From contig CM017558.1 of the NCBI GenBank assembly GCA_007844125.1, forward strand, positions 61,027,780-61,091,779: a stretch of 64,000 nucleotides of DNA, in the 5' to 3' direction. How positions within the stretch are numbered: the first letter of the stretch is position 1; each line of letters begins with the position of its first letter. The DNA comes from Sinonovacula constricta (taxonomy: Eukaryota; Mollusca; Bivalvia; Cardiida; Solecurtidae). Positions 12,771 to 24,900 of the stretch are shown one piece after another. The notes under the pieces are model-generated. The model had not been told where the DNA came from. It did no database searches and saw nothing but the letters and a program-made list of their open reading frames with translations. Made by a program: the position numbers and the translations under genes.

Positions 12771-13110
12771 TATAAGTTATTGTATTAGGACAAAATATAT
12801 AAAGTACATTTAGTTACTGTTAACTAGTCTGGAGTTACTTCCCCTATTTACTACAAACAGTAGAAAGGGGCTATGAGGATATGATATATATTTGTATAAA
12901 ACGCAGAAAGCAATTGTTTTAAAACATGTATGTATATTTAGTTTTAATATGGTGCAGGCTCTTCCCGAATAAAGTGGTCAAGAAATCGGGTCCCTTTATA
13001 TCAACGAATTTAACACAGTTTTTAACTCAAAAACAAAAGCAAAACGTGTGAGCCTGCATGACAATTGTGGGTCAACTATAAACAATCATTTTAAGAGAAT
13101 GGGATTTATT

Positions 13111-13881
13111 AATTTAATTTAGCTTTAAGAAATGCAGCTCCCTCTCCCTCTCTCCATACATAGCTATTAGTTTTAGCTTTTTTTAACCCGTTATTACTGT
13201 GTTTGTATTTTCAGAATTTAACCCCCCACCCCCACCCCCACAGAAACACACACCTTCTAAAATTATCTAAAGTATCAACTCGGACAACTTCGTTTTTATT
13301 AGAAACGCTTTACTAACTTTATGTGTTTTTTTTCCAAGAATGCGTAATCACATCAGGAATGCATACTGGATTTGGATAGGCAATAAAAGTCATAACCATT
13401 TCAAAATACATGCCTTGAACCAGGTTTTAGAAGCTCTGTTACTTTGAGTGAAATTTCAAGACTATGTACTAGAGGAACAGTTTTGTTGCTTACATATAGG
13501 CGTGCGCGGTTTGTAAATACTGTAAGGGAAACGTCATTACCTTATATTTAACAAGGTCGTATTAAAACATACATTTCGACTAAACGGGTTGTTAGCGCTA
13601 TCAAAAAGAGAGTTGCTAAAGTTAGACTTTTCATGGTGTTTTAAGGTTTATGAAAGAGCAGCAGGTGCCACCTATATGAAGCTACTAGTAGTTTTGTTCT
13701 AAGAAATTTTGTTGTTGTTACGAACAGTGTACATTAATTTTCCGCAGATGTTGGGACCTCTGTCGAGAGTTTTCACTTGTATGTACAATTTTAAGTAATT
13801 CTTGTAAGACATTGTCTTCATTTCTACACTCTAACGCTTAATATTGTATGCTGTTCTCTACGTCGTCATTTATTGTCTTAC
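13111..13881. other. Gene 1 intron, no feature beyond a C-rich tract
   Basis: Intron between the array and the older EGF exons. It contains a C-rich stretch at 13222-13241 with four C-runs, which on the minus strand (the transcribed sense of gene 1) reads as G-runs. Nothing else recognisable. Confidence 0.6.
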
Positions 13882-14015
13882 CTCTGTCACAACTAACACC
13901 CTGATATCCATCCTTACACCCAATTGCAATCGCAGATATTTTGTTACATTTTGTGCACGTCGGCATTGTCCACATTTATGTTGACCGTTGGCACCATACT
14001 CTCCTTGTTTACATT
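13882..14015 (-). pseudogene. Decayed EGF-like exon (gene 1)
   Basis: On the minus strand the product starts CKQGEYGAN, continues to CGQC, then needs a change of frame to read CTKCNKIS and GCKDGYQGVSCDRG before an AG|GTAAGA donor. The length is 134 bp, one short of a multiple of three, as expected from a single-base loss near the CGQC cysteines. The expected AG acceptor at the upstream border is also missing (CAACAT stands there). Family knowledge: intact exons of this type have about 135-141 bp and phase 1-1 borders. With both frame and acceptor damaged it is probably dead and skipped. Confidence 0.65.
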
Positions 14016-14177
14016 ATGTTGCAAGGAGAAGACATCATACAAGCAATTTTCGTACTAATTCTTCATAATGTAAAAGAACCATAGCATAGCACTTACTGTT
14101 TTGGAAGTTGTGATGGGAGTTGTCAAAAGTGACAGTAGTTACCTACTTAACCGTGTAGGAAATACTACAGCGTTTAC

Positions 14178-14310
14178 CTTGATTACAGTGACGTCCCATC
14201 CCACCCATCCTGGCATACTCCACTAGGACATATTCCGGTAACTTTATCACAATGATTCCCATCGCAGTGACATGGTGAACAGTCGGGTTCAAATCTTCCA
14301 TCTACACACG
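14178..14310 (-). pseudogene. EGF-like exon with frameshift (gene 1)
   Basis: Minus-strand exon with a TATAG acceptor before 14310 and a GTAAAC donor after 14178. The product opens CVDGRFEPDCSPCHCDG, then CDKVTGICPSG and CQDGW, a typical MEGF-type EGF-like module. The last part must be read in another frame (GRHCNQG) to give the final cysteine and reach the donor in phase 1. The length of 133 bp, one over a multiple of three, agrees with an indel in the G-rich run at about 14195-14215. As written, the frame meets a stop next to the donor. Either a true disabling mutation or a sequencing error in a G-rich tract. Confidence 0.68.
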
Positions 14311-15227
14311 CTATACGAAACAGGAAGCCGTAGTTATGAACGTAATATAGATTATTGATTACTTCGTACTGCTGATAGCTTTTTACAAATGGATAATTTA
14401 TAGAAATGACATCATAAGACGGATACAATTTAGACTTTACATGTAGTCATAGTACTAATCTTTTGAGGTAACTGATAAAGGTATTTCTGAATAAGATTGC
14501 CATACAAACCACCAATCCAATTAGAAACATTGATTTTGATATAAACATAAAATAAAAAACAACAGTATTATATGAAATCTTAAAAGTTAATATACGTTCG
14601 CATACTCAATACGATTCAGATATGTTGCTAAAAAGTATTCATGGTGTTTAAAACATTTGACCAGATTGAAAGTGGGTGCCTTTAGGATTAAAGAGGAGGA
14701 CCGTCGACAATCATGTCCCAACACAGGTATGCTAAAATGACGCTTTCAACTAAAACAGTTATGGAAAACATAATAATATGACTATTGAGTATTGAGGTTT
14801 ATTAAACAAGATATATCTCTGTATGTTATGTCACAATATGCATTTGGACATAATTCAATAAAAAGCAAACATGGATCGGATTAACCTTACACATTGAAGG
14901 TAAATTTATAAGAAATGATCTGATTTCAACAAGTTACACGCATGTCAGATCAATAACAGACACTGACATTCATAACATTTATATATGTGAATGATCACAA
15001 AAGTGTTTAGTACTCTGATGAAATAAAAAAAGTACCGATTACTGCAACTTGGGTAAACAAATACATCTTACTTTCACAGAACAGTATAAACAGACAGTGG
15101 ATTTAAAATGTAAGTATGTAACTTATTACATTAAACTTACAACAAACTCGACAAAAGTATTAGGGTGTTAGAACACCAGATGGCAAAAGAAAAACGTTTG
15201 CGCATACCTCAAGTTAGGCACAATATA

Positions 15228-15350
15228 TGCATGTGTGCTGTCGTGCGTGCTTGCGTGCGTATGTGTGTGTGTGTGCTTGCGTGCGTCCGTGTGTGTGTGT
15301 GGGGGGGGGGGGGGGTGTGGGTGTGGGTGTGGGTGTGTGTGTGTGTGTAC
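15228..15350 (+). repeat. (GT)n microsatellite with G15 run and G-quadruplex potential
   Basis: Compound GT/GC repeat interrupted by 15 consecutive G (15301-15315), followed by three further GGG runs spaced by TGT. This meets the usual G3+N1-7 four-run G-quadruplex pattern on the plus strand. It lies in the intron of gene 1 between its F5/8C and EGF exons. The 73-codon open frame across it is low-complexity and not a gene. Confidence 0.9.
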
Positions 15351-15537
15351 TTATTGCATACTGCTTATTACGCTTTGTTACGTTAGCTTTTTTTTAATTT
15401 AATTGCTAATTGATATATACATTGAATGCTACTTACTGGTAAAACAGTTTAAATTACAAGAATATGGCCTAATGCAATGCATAAACGCGTATCCTTTTAT
15501 AACAAGTATATTATATTAACGATTGCATGTTAAGTAC

Positions 15538-15767
15538 CTTTAAATATTTCCACCTCACAGATCACCATAAGAATTTTGATTGTAAAGGATATTTAAAGTG
15601 AATAGCGACATATCTGACATCTTTGTCGCCTAATAAGATGGTTGTTTTGGCCCTGCTTGCTCTATACGATTCCTCGCTCACGTCGTTCTTGTAAAACGGT
15701 TCATCAGATGCATTCAAGTATGGCGTAGTCGCTGAGACAAATAGCTCAAATTTATGTAGTTGAGTAA
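15538..15767 (-). pseudogene. F5/8C (fucolectin-type) exon, C-terminal half, frameshifted (gene 1)
   Basis: Minus-strand exon after a GTTTCAG acceptor and before GTACTT. It reads QLHKFELFVSATTPYLN and then DVRYVAIHF, and ends in the family signature ICEVEIFK. That signature is only reached by changing frame near 15560; the opening frame hits TGA there. The length of 230 bp is not a multiple of three, although its counterpart in gene 2 (56602-56399) is 204 bp and phase 1-1. In fucolectin-type F5/8C domains this half carries the last beta strands and the closing cysteine. Confidence 0.65.
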
Positions 15768-15951
15768 CTGAAACAGATAGAGGTTGTGTCCTTTTTACAA
15801 TTACTAGTTAGTAAAAATCAACTAGCAGATTTTTACTGAAAGTAAAACTAATTGATATTTTATAAAGTAACGACTTTTGAAAATATTACCGATATGATAT
15901 ACGGGCTAAATGATAAAAAAGAACGAGACGAGGCTTAAAAATATTTCAGTA

Positions 15952-16130
15952 CAGTAAAACCTCGCTAATGGACCAGCAAGGGACAACAGTACGCGGGGCA
16001 CTTTTTCCTAGAACCAAATTATATTTTATTTTAATGTCCCACAACCTCGGAAAATGAGGCACCTCGCTAGTCCCACAACCTCGGAAAATGAGGCACCTCG
16101 CTAGCCGGGGCCCGGGCCAGTTATTTTAGC
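15952..16130. mobile_element. Possible pogo-like DNA-transposon end
   Basis: The sequence acagtaaaacctcgctaatg resembles the CAGT..ACCTCG.TAA terminal inverted repeat of pogo/Tigger-like elements. A matching opposite terminus was not found, and the segment contains the 34-bp tandem duplication listed separately. Weak call from one terminus only. Confidence 0.25.
16037..16104. repeat. Perfect 34-bp tandem duplication
   Basis: Two adjacent identical 34-bp copies, 16037-16070 and 16071-16104, beginning tcccacaacctcgg and ending acctcgctag. They are followed by a GC-rich ccggggcccgggcc block that is unusual for this window. Confidence 0.95.
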
Positions 16131-16486
16131 ACTTATTAACAAATTAAATCACCGCTACTCGAGCCAGCACCAGGTGTTCCAGTTATGCAACAGCCATTAA
16201 TTAGCTGATCACGCCAGCCAACACCGTATAAGGCTTGTTAACATGACATGTACGTCTCTTTAAAGAGTGTAGAACTTTTGTATAACGCATCATACATATT
16301 AACAAGATAAATAAAATGTAGTTTTCACTAAGGGATTGAAAATATCAATATAACAGCAAAGAAATAAATTTTATATACATGCATTTATATACAGATATAT
16401 AATAATATTATAGGCTTAATAAAATATAAATAAAGCTGTATAATATAATGTATGGCAATATTAATGAAAAATATATATTGACCAAC

Positions 16487-16736
16487 ATGCATTGTCATGG
16501 CGTCCATAAACAACAATCTTCCCGAGCTGCATGACCTCTCCAAGATCTAACTCCCACCAAGGACCTTTCTCTGGCCTCTCATAGTCGGTCCCGCTACAAC
16601 AATCTGCACATGTCCCCAGTGAAATTGGTATTCCCATCTATAGCAAAATCTGCTGACCAGTCGTAGGCGTCATGGCCTTCAAGGCCATAGTGCAACGTGG
16701 TAGACTGATAAACATTCTTTTTTCTGGCAATATTTT
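16487..16736 (-). pseudogene. F5/8C (fucolectin-type) exon, N-terminal half, frameshifted (gene 1)
   Basis: Minus-strand exon after a GTTGCAG acceptor, phase 1. It reads ENIARKKNVYQS, WSADFAIDGNTN, then after a single extra base GTCADCCSGTDYE, PWWELDLGEV and KIVVYGRHDN. WWELDLG and the C-x-x-C-C cluster are hallmarks of fucolectin-type F5/8C lectin domains. With a donor at 16486-16485 (GTTGGT, weak) the length is 250 bp, one over a multiple of three, which fits one inserted base near 16625. Unrepaired, the frame stops at TAG a few codons later. It is the first extracellular exon after the signal peptide of gene 1. Confidence 0.68.
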
Positions 16737-17221
16737 CTGCAACATCGGAAACATTTTGCAATTAACATTTAAACAAAACATATTTTCAAATGTTTAAATT
16801 AGTTTAACTGACATTTGAAACTTTCAGTCGAAATATAGACTACTTCGTATCACAGTAGTCAATTATTTCAATCATTTCCTCAGATCACACCTTTGATATG
16901 TGGATAAAACCATGGCGATACACTTTCAAAATGTTTAATGATAAAAAACAACTATTGAAACATGTGAAGGAACTAGACGTGCCTCGCGGATTCAGTTGTA
17001 AAAAGTTATCTCACTTTCATAATTTCAAATAACAAAAGTAATCTCAAGCTATCGCCTATACATGTATACTATCGATAAATAAATAGTATTGACACAAACT
17101 ATATTCGGGCTAAGTATTTCAATGTCATTAACATGAATGAACTACATGTAGTTAAGTCAGTGTCCGATTCTAAGCTTAGTTGCTTCCTGAACGACATTGG
17201 TATTCTTAAAAAGTTATATTT

Positions 17222-17330
17222 TTATATTATATTATATTATATTATATTATATTATATTATATTATATTATATTATATTATATTATATTATATTATATTAT
17301 ATTATATTATATTATATTATATTATATTAA
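17222..17330. repeat. (ATATT)n pentanucleotide microsatellite
   Basis: About 21 uninterrupted copies of a 5-bp unit made only of A and T. The 65-codon frame that runs into it encodes a Ile/Leu/Tyr repeat and is rejected as a gene. It lies in the long first intron of gene 1. Confidence 0.96.
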
Positions 17331-18013
17331 CGTTATAATTTTTTAAACTGTTTACTTTCCTACAATTATATTTTTACAATGATATTTCCCATAATTTTAA
17401 CCTTATATATTTTTATATTTCTACTTTTGTATTTTAACTTTTAATCTCTTTATGCATGTACAAAATTCAAGTTAAACGTCATTCTATTCGGTGCCCCATG
17501 ACCTAACACCTGTTGTTCAGCCTCAATATACAAAACATAGTACACTAAATAATTATGAGTACATTATTTATCTTGTTCTGTTTGTATATGTATAATTTAT
17601 TTCGTGTGTAAGAACATTATTGTTAAATAACCATTATAAAAAGATTGGTATTCTTTTTTATCTACGTATGCGTTTAAAGCCAAGTGGATTGAAGGCCCAG
17701 GTCATGTCCTATCGGGACTTCAAAGCCACAAGATTTTAAACCTTTCAAAGCCTCTGTAACTAACTTGTGCATTACGAGGCACTTCCATCAGAGTATCGTC
17801 TTCACAGTGGCAAAGAACTTGAAGCTTGACTTTATTAAAGGCCCAAGCACACTGTTACACATTCTTGTTTTACCACATACAATCATTAATTATTATTATT
17901 TGATAGTTTTCCTACTACTTTCTCGGTTAAATAGTTACTCCTGAGTGTATATTTTACGATTAAAATTTACTAATAACCCATATCTCACTCTCAGCGGTCA
18001 CCTTCTTGTTTAC

Positions 18014-19460
18014 AACAAGAAACCGGAAGCCTTCACTACTTTCGTCATAACGTATAGAAAATATCAGCGCATGGACATTTTGTTTTCAAATAGATCGTTT
18101 GTCTTTTCGTTGCTTGCATTTGAGAAACTCGTCAGGAAGTGCGAGGTTAGAGCTCTGTAAAACCGGTTTAAGCACCCCAGTCGGTCCATATTGCCGACTG
18201 ACCGTTCCAAGGCGGTAACTGTCGGGTTTGCTTTTTTCCTTAAATGACTCATCACCAATTTGTTCTTACTTTTCGCTTGGCTTGCATGTGAAATACCTTT
18301 GTTCTGTGCCTTTCGGAGTTTGGTATATGTTGCAATACTCATAGGACTTTGTCATATATTCTTATTCATGATCACAACAATGTTACTTGTGCAGTGTGGC
18401 GGTCGTAAAAAATCTCCCCGTGCATGTAATCTATGTTGTCATTTAATTCATCCTATAAGGATTGTTACGTGTATTTCCTTTGATGGACATTGAACTTTGG
18501 TTCTTCAATTCCATTTTCACATGAACAGTATGCTACAACCATTTATTCGTCTCTGGTCATGTTTGTTCATGATTCAGAAAGTTAATTTTATTTGTGGTCA
18601 ACCATTTTTGTGTTGTTTTTCAAATCGAAATACTACCATACTCCTTTTCTGAACACTATGTGGACATTATTTTTCGATGACGTCACTACTTTCGTCATAA
18701 CGTATAGAAAATATCAGCGCATGGACATTTTGTTTTCAAATAGATCGTTTGTCTTTTCGTTGCTTGCATTTGAGAAACTCGTCAGGAAGTGCGAGGTTAG
18801 AGCTCTGTAAAACCGGTTTAAGCACCCCAGTCGGTCCATATTGCCGACTGACCGTTCCAAGGCGGTAACTGTCGGGTTTGCTTTTTTCCTTAAATGACTC
18901 ATCACCAATTTGTTCTTACTTTTCGCTTGGCTTGCATGTGAAATACCTTTGTTCTGTGCCTTTCGGAGTTTGGTATATGTTGCAATACTCATAGGACTTT
19001 GTCATATATTCTTATTCATGATCACAACAATGTTACTTGTGCAGTGTGGCGGTCGTAAAAAATCTCCCCGTGCATGTAATCTATGTTGTCATTTAATTCA
19101 TCCTATAAGGATTGTTACGTGTATTTCCTTTGATGGACATTGAACTTTGGTTCTTCAATTCCATTTTCACATGAACAGTATGCTACAACCATTTATTCGT
19201 CTCTGGTCATGTTTGTTCATGATTCAGAAAGTTAATTTTATTTGTGGTCAACCATTTTTGTGTTGTTTTTCAAATCGAAATACTACCATACTCCTTTTCT
19301 GAACACTATGTGGACATTATTTTTCGATGACGTCACTACTTTCGTCATAACGTATAGAAAATATCAGCGCATGGACATTTTGTTTTCAAATAGATCGTTT
19401 GTCTTTTCGTTGCTTGCATTTGAGAAACTCGTCAGGAAGTGCGAGGTTAGAGCTCTGTAA
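18014..19460 (-). repeat. 650-bp tandem duplication built on family A
   Basis: Two full 650-bp units (about 18014-18663 and 18664-19313) and a partial third to about 19460, apparently identical over the compared length. Each unit is a reverse-orientation family A core plus a roughly 320-bp linker that begins near ttcatgatcacaacaatg. The third copy decays into a gapped version of the same core up to about 19620. The frames of 92, 77 and 72 codons that recur at 650-bp spacing are consequences of the duplication. Near-perfect identity means very recent duplication, gene conversion or an assembly artefact. Confidence 0.9.
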
Positions 19461-19619
19461 AACCGTAAGCTATTGCGAGACGTCACGTACTCGGGTTTCT
19501 TTTTCCTAAATGACTTCACATTCTACTTTTCGCTTGGCTTGCATTGAAAACGTTCTGTGCTTCGGATTTGGTATAGTTGCATATATGACTTTTCATTATC
19601 TTATTCAATCATTTATTGG

Positions 19620-21885
19620 CCGTTCGCAGCTATTACAGTACTAAGATACCTGCTTTCTTCAAAGCTTTTATTATATTCGGTCTAAAATAAAGGACTTGAT
19701 GCAAACACTAAACAAGTCAATCTTTCTGTCATATTTTTGTGTCAACTGACTCAGACTTGAGGAGCAGGGAAATTATACAAGCTCGTTAGGTTGGGTCCGA
19801 CTTGAAGCATATATTAGCGACAATGTTAGCTGCAGATCGCAATTAGAGAACGTAACAAATCTTAATTGGATTGCACTTATTAAATCTATTGTCGGTGTTA
19901 TATTTTAAACACTGTTGTCAAAGCTTTCATAATAACCAATGGATATTATACAAGTGCACGTACACTTTTATTGAATTCCTCATACATATGAACACTAGTA
20001 CTAACTTTACCAGGTCAATATATAAGCCAATACCCACCATGCCGAGGATATGATGAAATAAATACCTAGCCAGCAGCCGAACACCCTCTCCAACCATAAC
20101 CAAGATATTATCTTACCAGCCCTATGGGCCATACAGCAATGTAATAGAACATATATTTATTCAGATTTGTACAAAGTACATCATCTTACAATAAATGTGA
20201 AAACAAAGTTAACAGTTGGTTACAGTGATGCCAGAAAGAACAGGTTTCACTTTATGATGTTGGCTGGCAATTTCTTAACAGCATTGTTGTTGTTGTTGTT
20301 GTTATTAATAAATAGAGAAAAACAACAGAAGGTGGTATAACATGAATTCGAACTGAGAGCGCGTGATGTTTTAAGATAATACATTTACAATAAAGCTCGA
20401 TATTCAGTTCGGACATTTTGTACAGTAAAATAAACTTGTTGTAATTTAAAACTTACAGTAACTGCATGTTGTTGATTAACATAGTTGTCCATATAAAATA
20501 GTGCCGTTTTTTATCTGTTATTTTTATCTGTCTGTGTTTAGGGCAAATAATGATAAAATGATATACTTTTTTTTTCAATTTGTCCTAGACTACAGTTGCT
20601 ACATATACTTTGAGTTCTGTCAACATTTTACATCTTCCTCGTTCAATAGTCTAGTTGTGCGATAATCATCTCAGTCTAGTTAATTGATATCTACATTCAT
20701 TTTCGGATATAATGTCAAGATATTGTTAAAAGTAATGCGAGTGTTTGAAGAAGCAGTATGTTTTAAGACGGGTTGAGTTATTAATAAAGCAATGTCAATT
20801 CTGTTTATAAATATATATTTTTTAATCTCATTGAAGTTATTGTTTAGTTTTGACATAGCGAAATATCTGCCAGTCCTATTTAATCGATGTTATTAATTTG
20901 GTGTGCCTTATTACCGTTATAAAGTCAACAATTTAACCTTTTAAACAAATAAAACCATTTGCGAGTTCAAAATCCATGTCTCCAACCAAGGTCACGATAT
21001 CCCTTTTGCTGACTGACCTTTATAATGCGGTAACTCATTTTTTTTCTTTTTGTTGTTATGTCTCTTCTGATTGCGATTTCTTTGTTATTTTAATTATGTT
21101 GATTGTCGATAGACTATAAAGTGTCACATTTGAGAGTTTCCGCCATGTGTCATCTGCTCCGTCTCTTTGAAAGCGTGTGGTGGAGGGTTGTCGTTACGAA
21201 CTTTTTATTTTTATTATAAGATGACGTCATTCACTGTTGGCACTTATTAACCATTATTCGCGAAAACCCGTGACATTCGTCTGGAAGAGGTGTTCAAAGC
21301 GCCCCATTGGCAGTAGACCGTATCAGTGTAAGCCATAGAGGCTGCTGATCATGTAGTTGACACAGATAAGCGACCGTGTTTGTAAATCCCCGAGAAAAGG
21401 TGTGAAACTTGCCCCAGATATTAACTAATTAATTTTTCAGCAGGGTTTTCAGAGTTTCAGCAGGAAGGTGTGCAGCGTTGGATTATGATTATAACCGGTA
21501 TTGGATTGACACATTATGCATATAACCATTTATTTTTACATAGGTTATGAAGAAAAGGTTTGGTGTTTGAATATGTTATTCAGTAAAACTGAATATACGT
21601 ATAACCGTTATTCGATTAACTGGAATCAACTGTATAGAAAAATGTGAATTATTAAAATGCAAGTTTATGATTTTTTTATAATATCTATGTTTAATAAGGG
21701 TGACTGAAAATATATATGTCTATCTATATATCTATATATATCTATCTATCTAAAGGGATGGGAAAGTTGGGAAAGGTATTTTGTGTCAATACTTCGTTTG
21801 CAAATAAGCTAAGAAGTGTGTGTATCTTCTCAATTACACACTACTGGGTTTAATAAGTATTATATTGGAAAATACATATAACATT
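19620..21885. other. Gene 1 first intron, no gene recognised
   Basis: AT-rich sequence with a short GTT microsatellite (20284-20303) and a weak family A remnant around 20965-21060 (ctgactgacc ... gcggtaact). No splice-bordered open frame was seen. Confidence 0.5.
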
Positions 21886-21892
21886 TATTTAC

Positions 21893-21947
21893 CCCTGGTG
21901 GAATAGACGGCCGTAGATACAACCAGTAGAAGCAGTACTATAAACAT
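21893..21947 (-). CDS. Signal-peptide first exon of gene 1
   Basis: Minus-strand ATG at 21947 opens MFIVLLLLVVSTAVYSTRG, a hydrophobic run of about 14 residues preceded by almost no N-region, followed by small residues: a plausible cleavable signal peptide. The codons end in G at 21893 before a GTAAAT donor, so the exon is phase 1 and fits the phase-1 F5/8C exon at 16736. A longer in-frame start exists upstream (60 codons in total), but the inner ATG sits directly at the hydrophobic core. The link to gene 1 is inferred from strand, order and phase across a 5.2-kb intron. Confidence 0.58.
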
Positions 21948-21949
21948 GT

Positions 21950-24900
21950 TTTCTGCAAATATAAAAATTACGAAAATAAGCATCATGAACAGGAGAGAAA
22001 TGGAGAAAGACAAAAGAACATGCTTTGATAAAGAACGTTTGTATATAGTAAAGATTAATTTCAACATATTTCATTTAAATAAAATGGACATGGAGCAAGG
22101 TATAGCGTCATCTTCTTGCAGTGTTTAGAAATCGAGCATATGATAATCATTGAAATTATAGCTTATATACATGTTTTATATTAACTTAAATAGTAAACTT
22201 TTTTTAATGAGAATAATAATATCTTAGGGTACATTGAAGCATACAGATAACGTTCAGAACACTTGTATATTAAGGATATTGCCACTTTAAAAAGGGGAAA
22301 TAAGAGGAATAGGCAAAAACACTGTTGTGAATACAACAAAAGAAGATGTGAAAGTTTAAACTCTACATAAAGTTTCTTTCCTGTTTTTATATTACTGATA
22401 TTGAAAGTAGGCAGACTAAGGATATGTTATTGACATGTGTCTGCCTTTCGTATGTCTTACATGACTTATGTGTGATAAACCAGTAAACTAAAACAGAGTG
22501 GGTGTTGTAGATACATGTCCTTAAAAAACATTGTATGTTTGCTCATGTGAATACCATTATTCAAGTATTCATACAAGCACTTAGCTAATTTCAAACGGCC
22601 TGAACATCGATAAACACATGTACATGTACGTGATGATTAGAGGCAAGGGCGTCATTCTTTTCAAACCTTCCTGCTAAGTTACTGACAAGATTTCCTTTTA
22701 TTTATCTGTATGCATTTGCTTGGGTTTTTGCCTGTCTTTTGTTATTTCTGGTGTGAAATTGAATCTTTTGTCCGACAATGGCATAAACAAAAACTGTCCA
22801 TATATTAAGATGGTAAGTTTTCTAATGCCATGTGATTTATTTAACCTCTGAATTACAAAGTTTGTTAAAAATAAGCTCTTGCTAATTATTGCTAAGAAAG
22901 ATTTCCCAAACCATTTTAAATACAAAAGATGTAAATGGCCCTTCATCTCTTCTGTTATTTTTATTGTCTCATAATGTTTGTTTAGTCTGTTACATCGCAC
23001 CGACACAATTACGCCCTTATGCCAGCGGAGCACAGCAGATCAGCTTAATGAATTCCTCACATTAAAGGCTGTATCCGACAGTTAGAACAAGATGTTTCCC
23101 TCAAACAAACATATACATGTTAAGCATTGTTACTTGAAAAGATCCCTTAACATGATGTTTATTGATGTGCTACATCCAATGTGGAGAGTGAAGCGCAATT
23201 TTATCACACCTTTTATTGTCTAATATTTTAAATTACGGGAGTCGTGGTGGAATGTTAAGGTAACAGGATGGAGAAAACTCATTAATAAACTCATTTATTT
23301 TGACCAACAGCTTAAAAATATAATATGCTCGATTAAAACGTTAATCTTTTCATTTATCACTTCCGAATTCATTCAGGGGGTAACCATAAAAAGACGAAAC
23401 AAAAAGTTATTTCTACCCAGTAACAAATATTTTTACCGATCATTTTTATTAGAATATCAGAAAATGTACTCGTAGACACATAAAAACAACAAGTATTTAT
23501 TTAGAGATAAAACGTATTCATATACAGGTAAAATATCACGTTATAGAATGGTCAAACAAAAAAATATTTTTATAGACTGAGGAAGTAATAAACTTTTATC
23601 GGTAGATCAAAAGCCATCAAATGACTAAGAATAGGTACTTACTGAAAAGTCAAATAATGGTATTCATAGACAGAATAAAAGAAATCCTTTTGATACATCA
23701 AGCAAACGGAATCAAAGACAACAGAAATCATTATTATTTAAAGACAAACAAAAGAAATAAAACTCATAGACATAGTAAAAATAGTGATTTTATTGACAGA
23801 TCGGTCTAAAGGATTTTATAATAAAAAAGGTAATATTTTAATCAATAGATAAAAAAATATATTTATTTACTGGAATAATACAGACGCGATGATAAATATA
23901 CACTGTTTGTTAGTATATAATCAATGCATTTGTTTCAGCAAATCTGTAAATAATACTTACTTTTTAAGTTAAGTTCCTTATACGCAATGAATATTTCACA
24001 AACAGAAGAGGAAATACAATTTGTTGATTATGTTTTAGCTTATGTACCCTTCCGGAACGAGAACGAGGAAATCATTTTGAGTGGCCACTTGATGACTTTA
24101 TTTTAGAAAAAAGGGGAACTTTTGCTTCCTGTGATACATACTACCTTACCACAGTGACACTTATTGTAATTGAATTAGAAGTAAATCACTTGGTCATGTG
24201 ACAGCAATAGGAAACAAGATGTATATTACAATGTTTCCTGCAGTAATTGATAAACACATGTACGCGATATAAAACAAAAAATGAAAAACAATTTGCCTCC
24301 GCAAGGAGAAAATAAACCATTTAATCCGTCTCAAACGGCTTATCGATGCCCCATTTTCGAATGTATTTTATCCTTTCTTTTACACTGAATTGTAAATGTG
24401 TCTACAAATGCAATTACTAAAACGGAATTAAAACTTGTTACAATAGCACACTTTTCAAAATATATCCAAGAAAACTATTGTAGTTTAGGCGTGTTTTTTA
24501 CTGGGAAATGGTATAGACTTTTGAAGTGGGAGGGGTGATATCTACTACTAAATCATTATTGCAAATTATAAATGCTGGGCGTTTAAAATGTCTGTACCCG
24601 CTAAACAGTTGTTTTAGACCGTTGTGAAAGTCTTAATCTCTTAACTTCTAAACTAAATCCAAAAAGACTGCATAGTTCTGGAGCTTTAGGCTCAACCTCG
24701 TAAGATAGTCACGCCCTGTGCCAGGGACGACATACTTTGTCTTTTTTATAGAAATTCATAGACCCTTGTTTTGCTAGCGTTCCTTACATACATTTAAAAA
24801 AGAGTGGTCTGAGGATGCACACCTACTCATCCACAGCTGACCCGCACATGGCTTCTTGCATTGGAGGACACACCATGTCCACTTTTTGACACCTATACTT

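Larger units (their letters stand above)
2716..13110. repeat. Tandem array of about 2.85-kb units, each with one EGF exon
   Basis: Direct tandem repeats with boundaries judged by eye: a short left unit about 2716-4559, then full units about 4570-7408, 7409-10269 and 10270-13110. Each full unit contains, in order, family A repeat, a (GA)n tract, a second partial family A copy, a companion module (near 5855-5960 in unit 2), one 141-bp EGF-like exon on the minus strand and a tRNA-like SINE segment. Units differ by scattered substitutions, small indels and GA-tract length, so they are real copies rather than an assembly echo. The left unit lacks about 310 bp that unit 2 holds at 6541-6850, and it also lacks the stretch matching 4830-5490. 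Confidence 0.92.

Noticed and set aside
15165..15386. 73-codon frame rich in Val, Cys and Trp
   Set aside because: Caused by the GT/G-rich microsatellite.
17133..17330. 65-codon frame ending in Ile-Leu-Tyr repeats
   Set aside because: Produced by the ATATT pentanucleotide repeat, with no other support.
18064..19460. Pairs of identical 72-92-codon frames 650 bp apart
   Set aside because: Both copies are parts of a duplicated non-coding repeat, and diverged copies elsewhere break the frames.
22698..23033. 111-codon minus-strand frame
   Set aside because: No recognisable motif, signal peptide or splice border. Kept only as a note in the intergenic entry.
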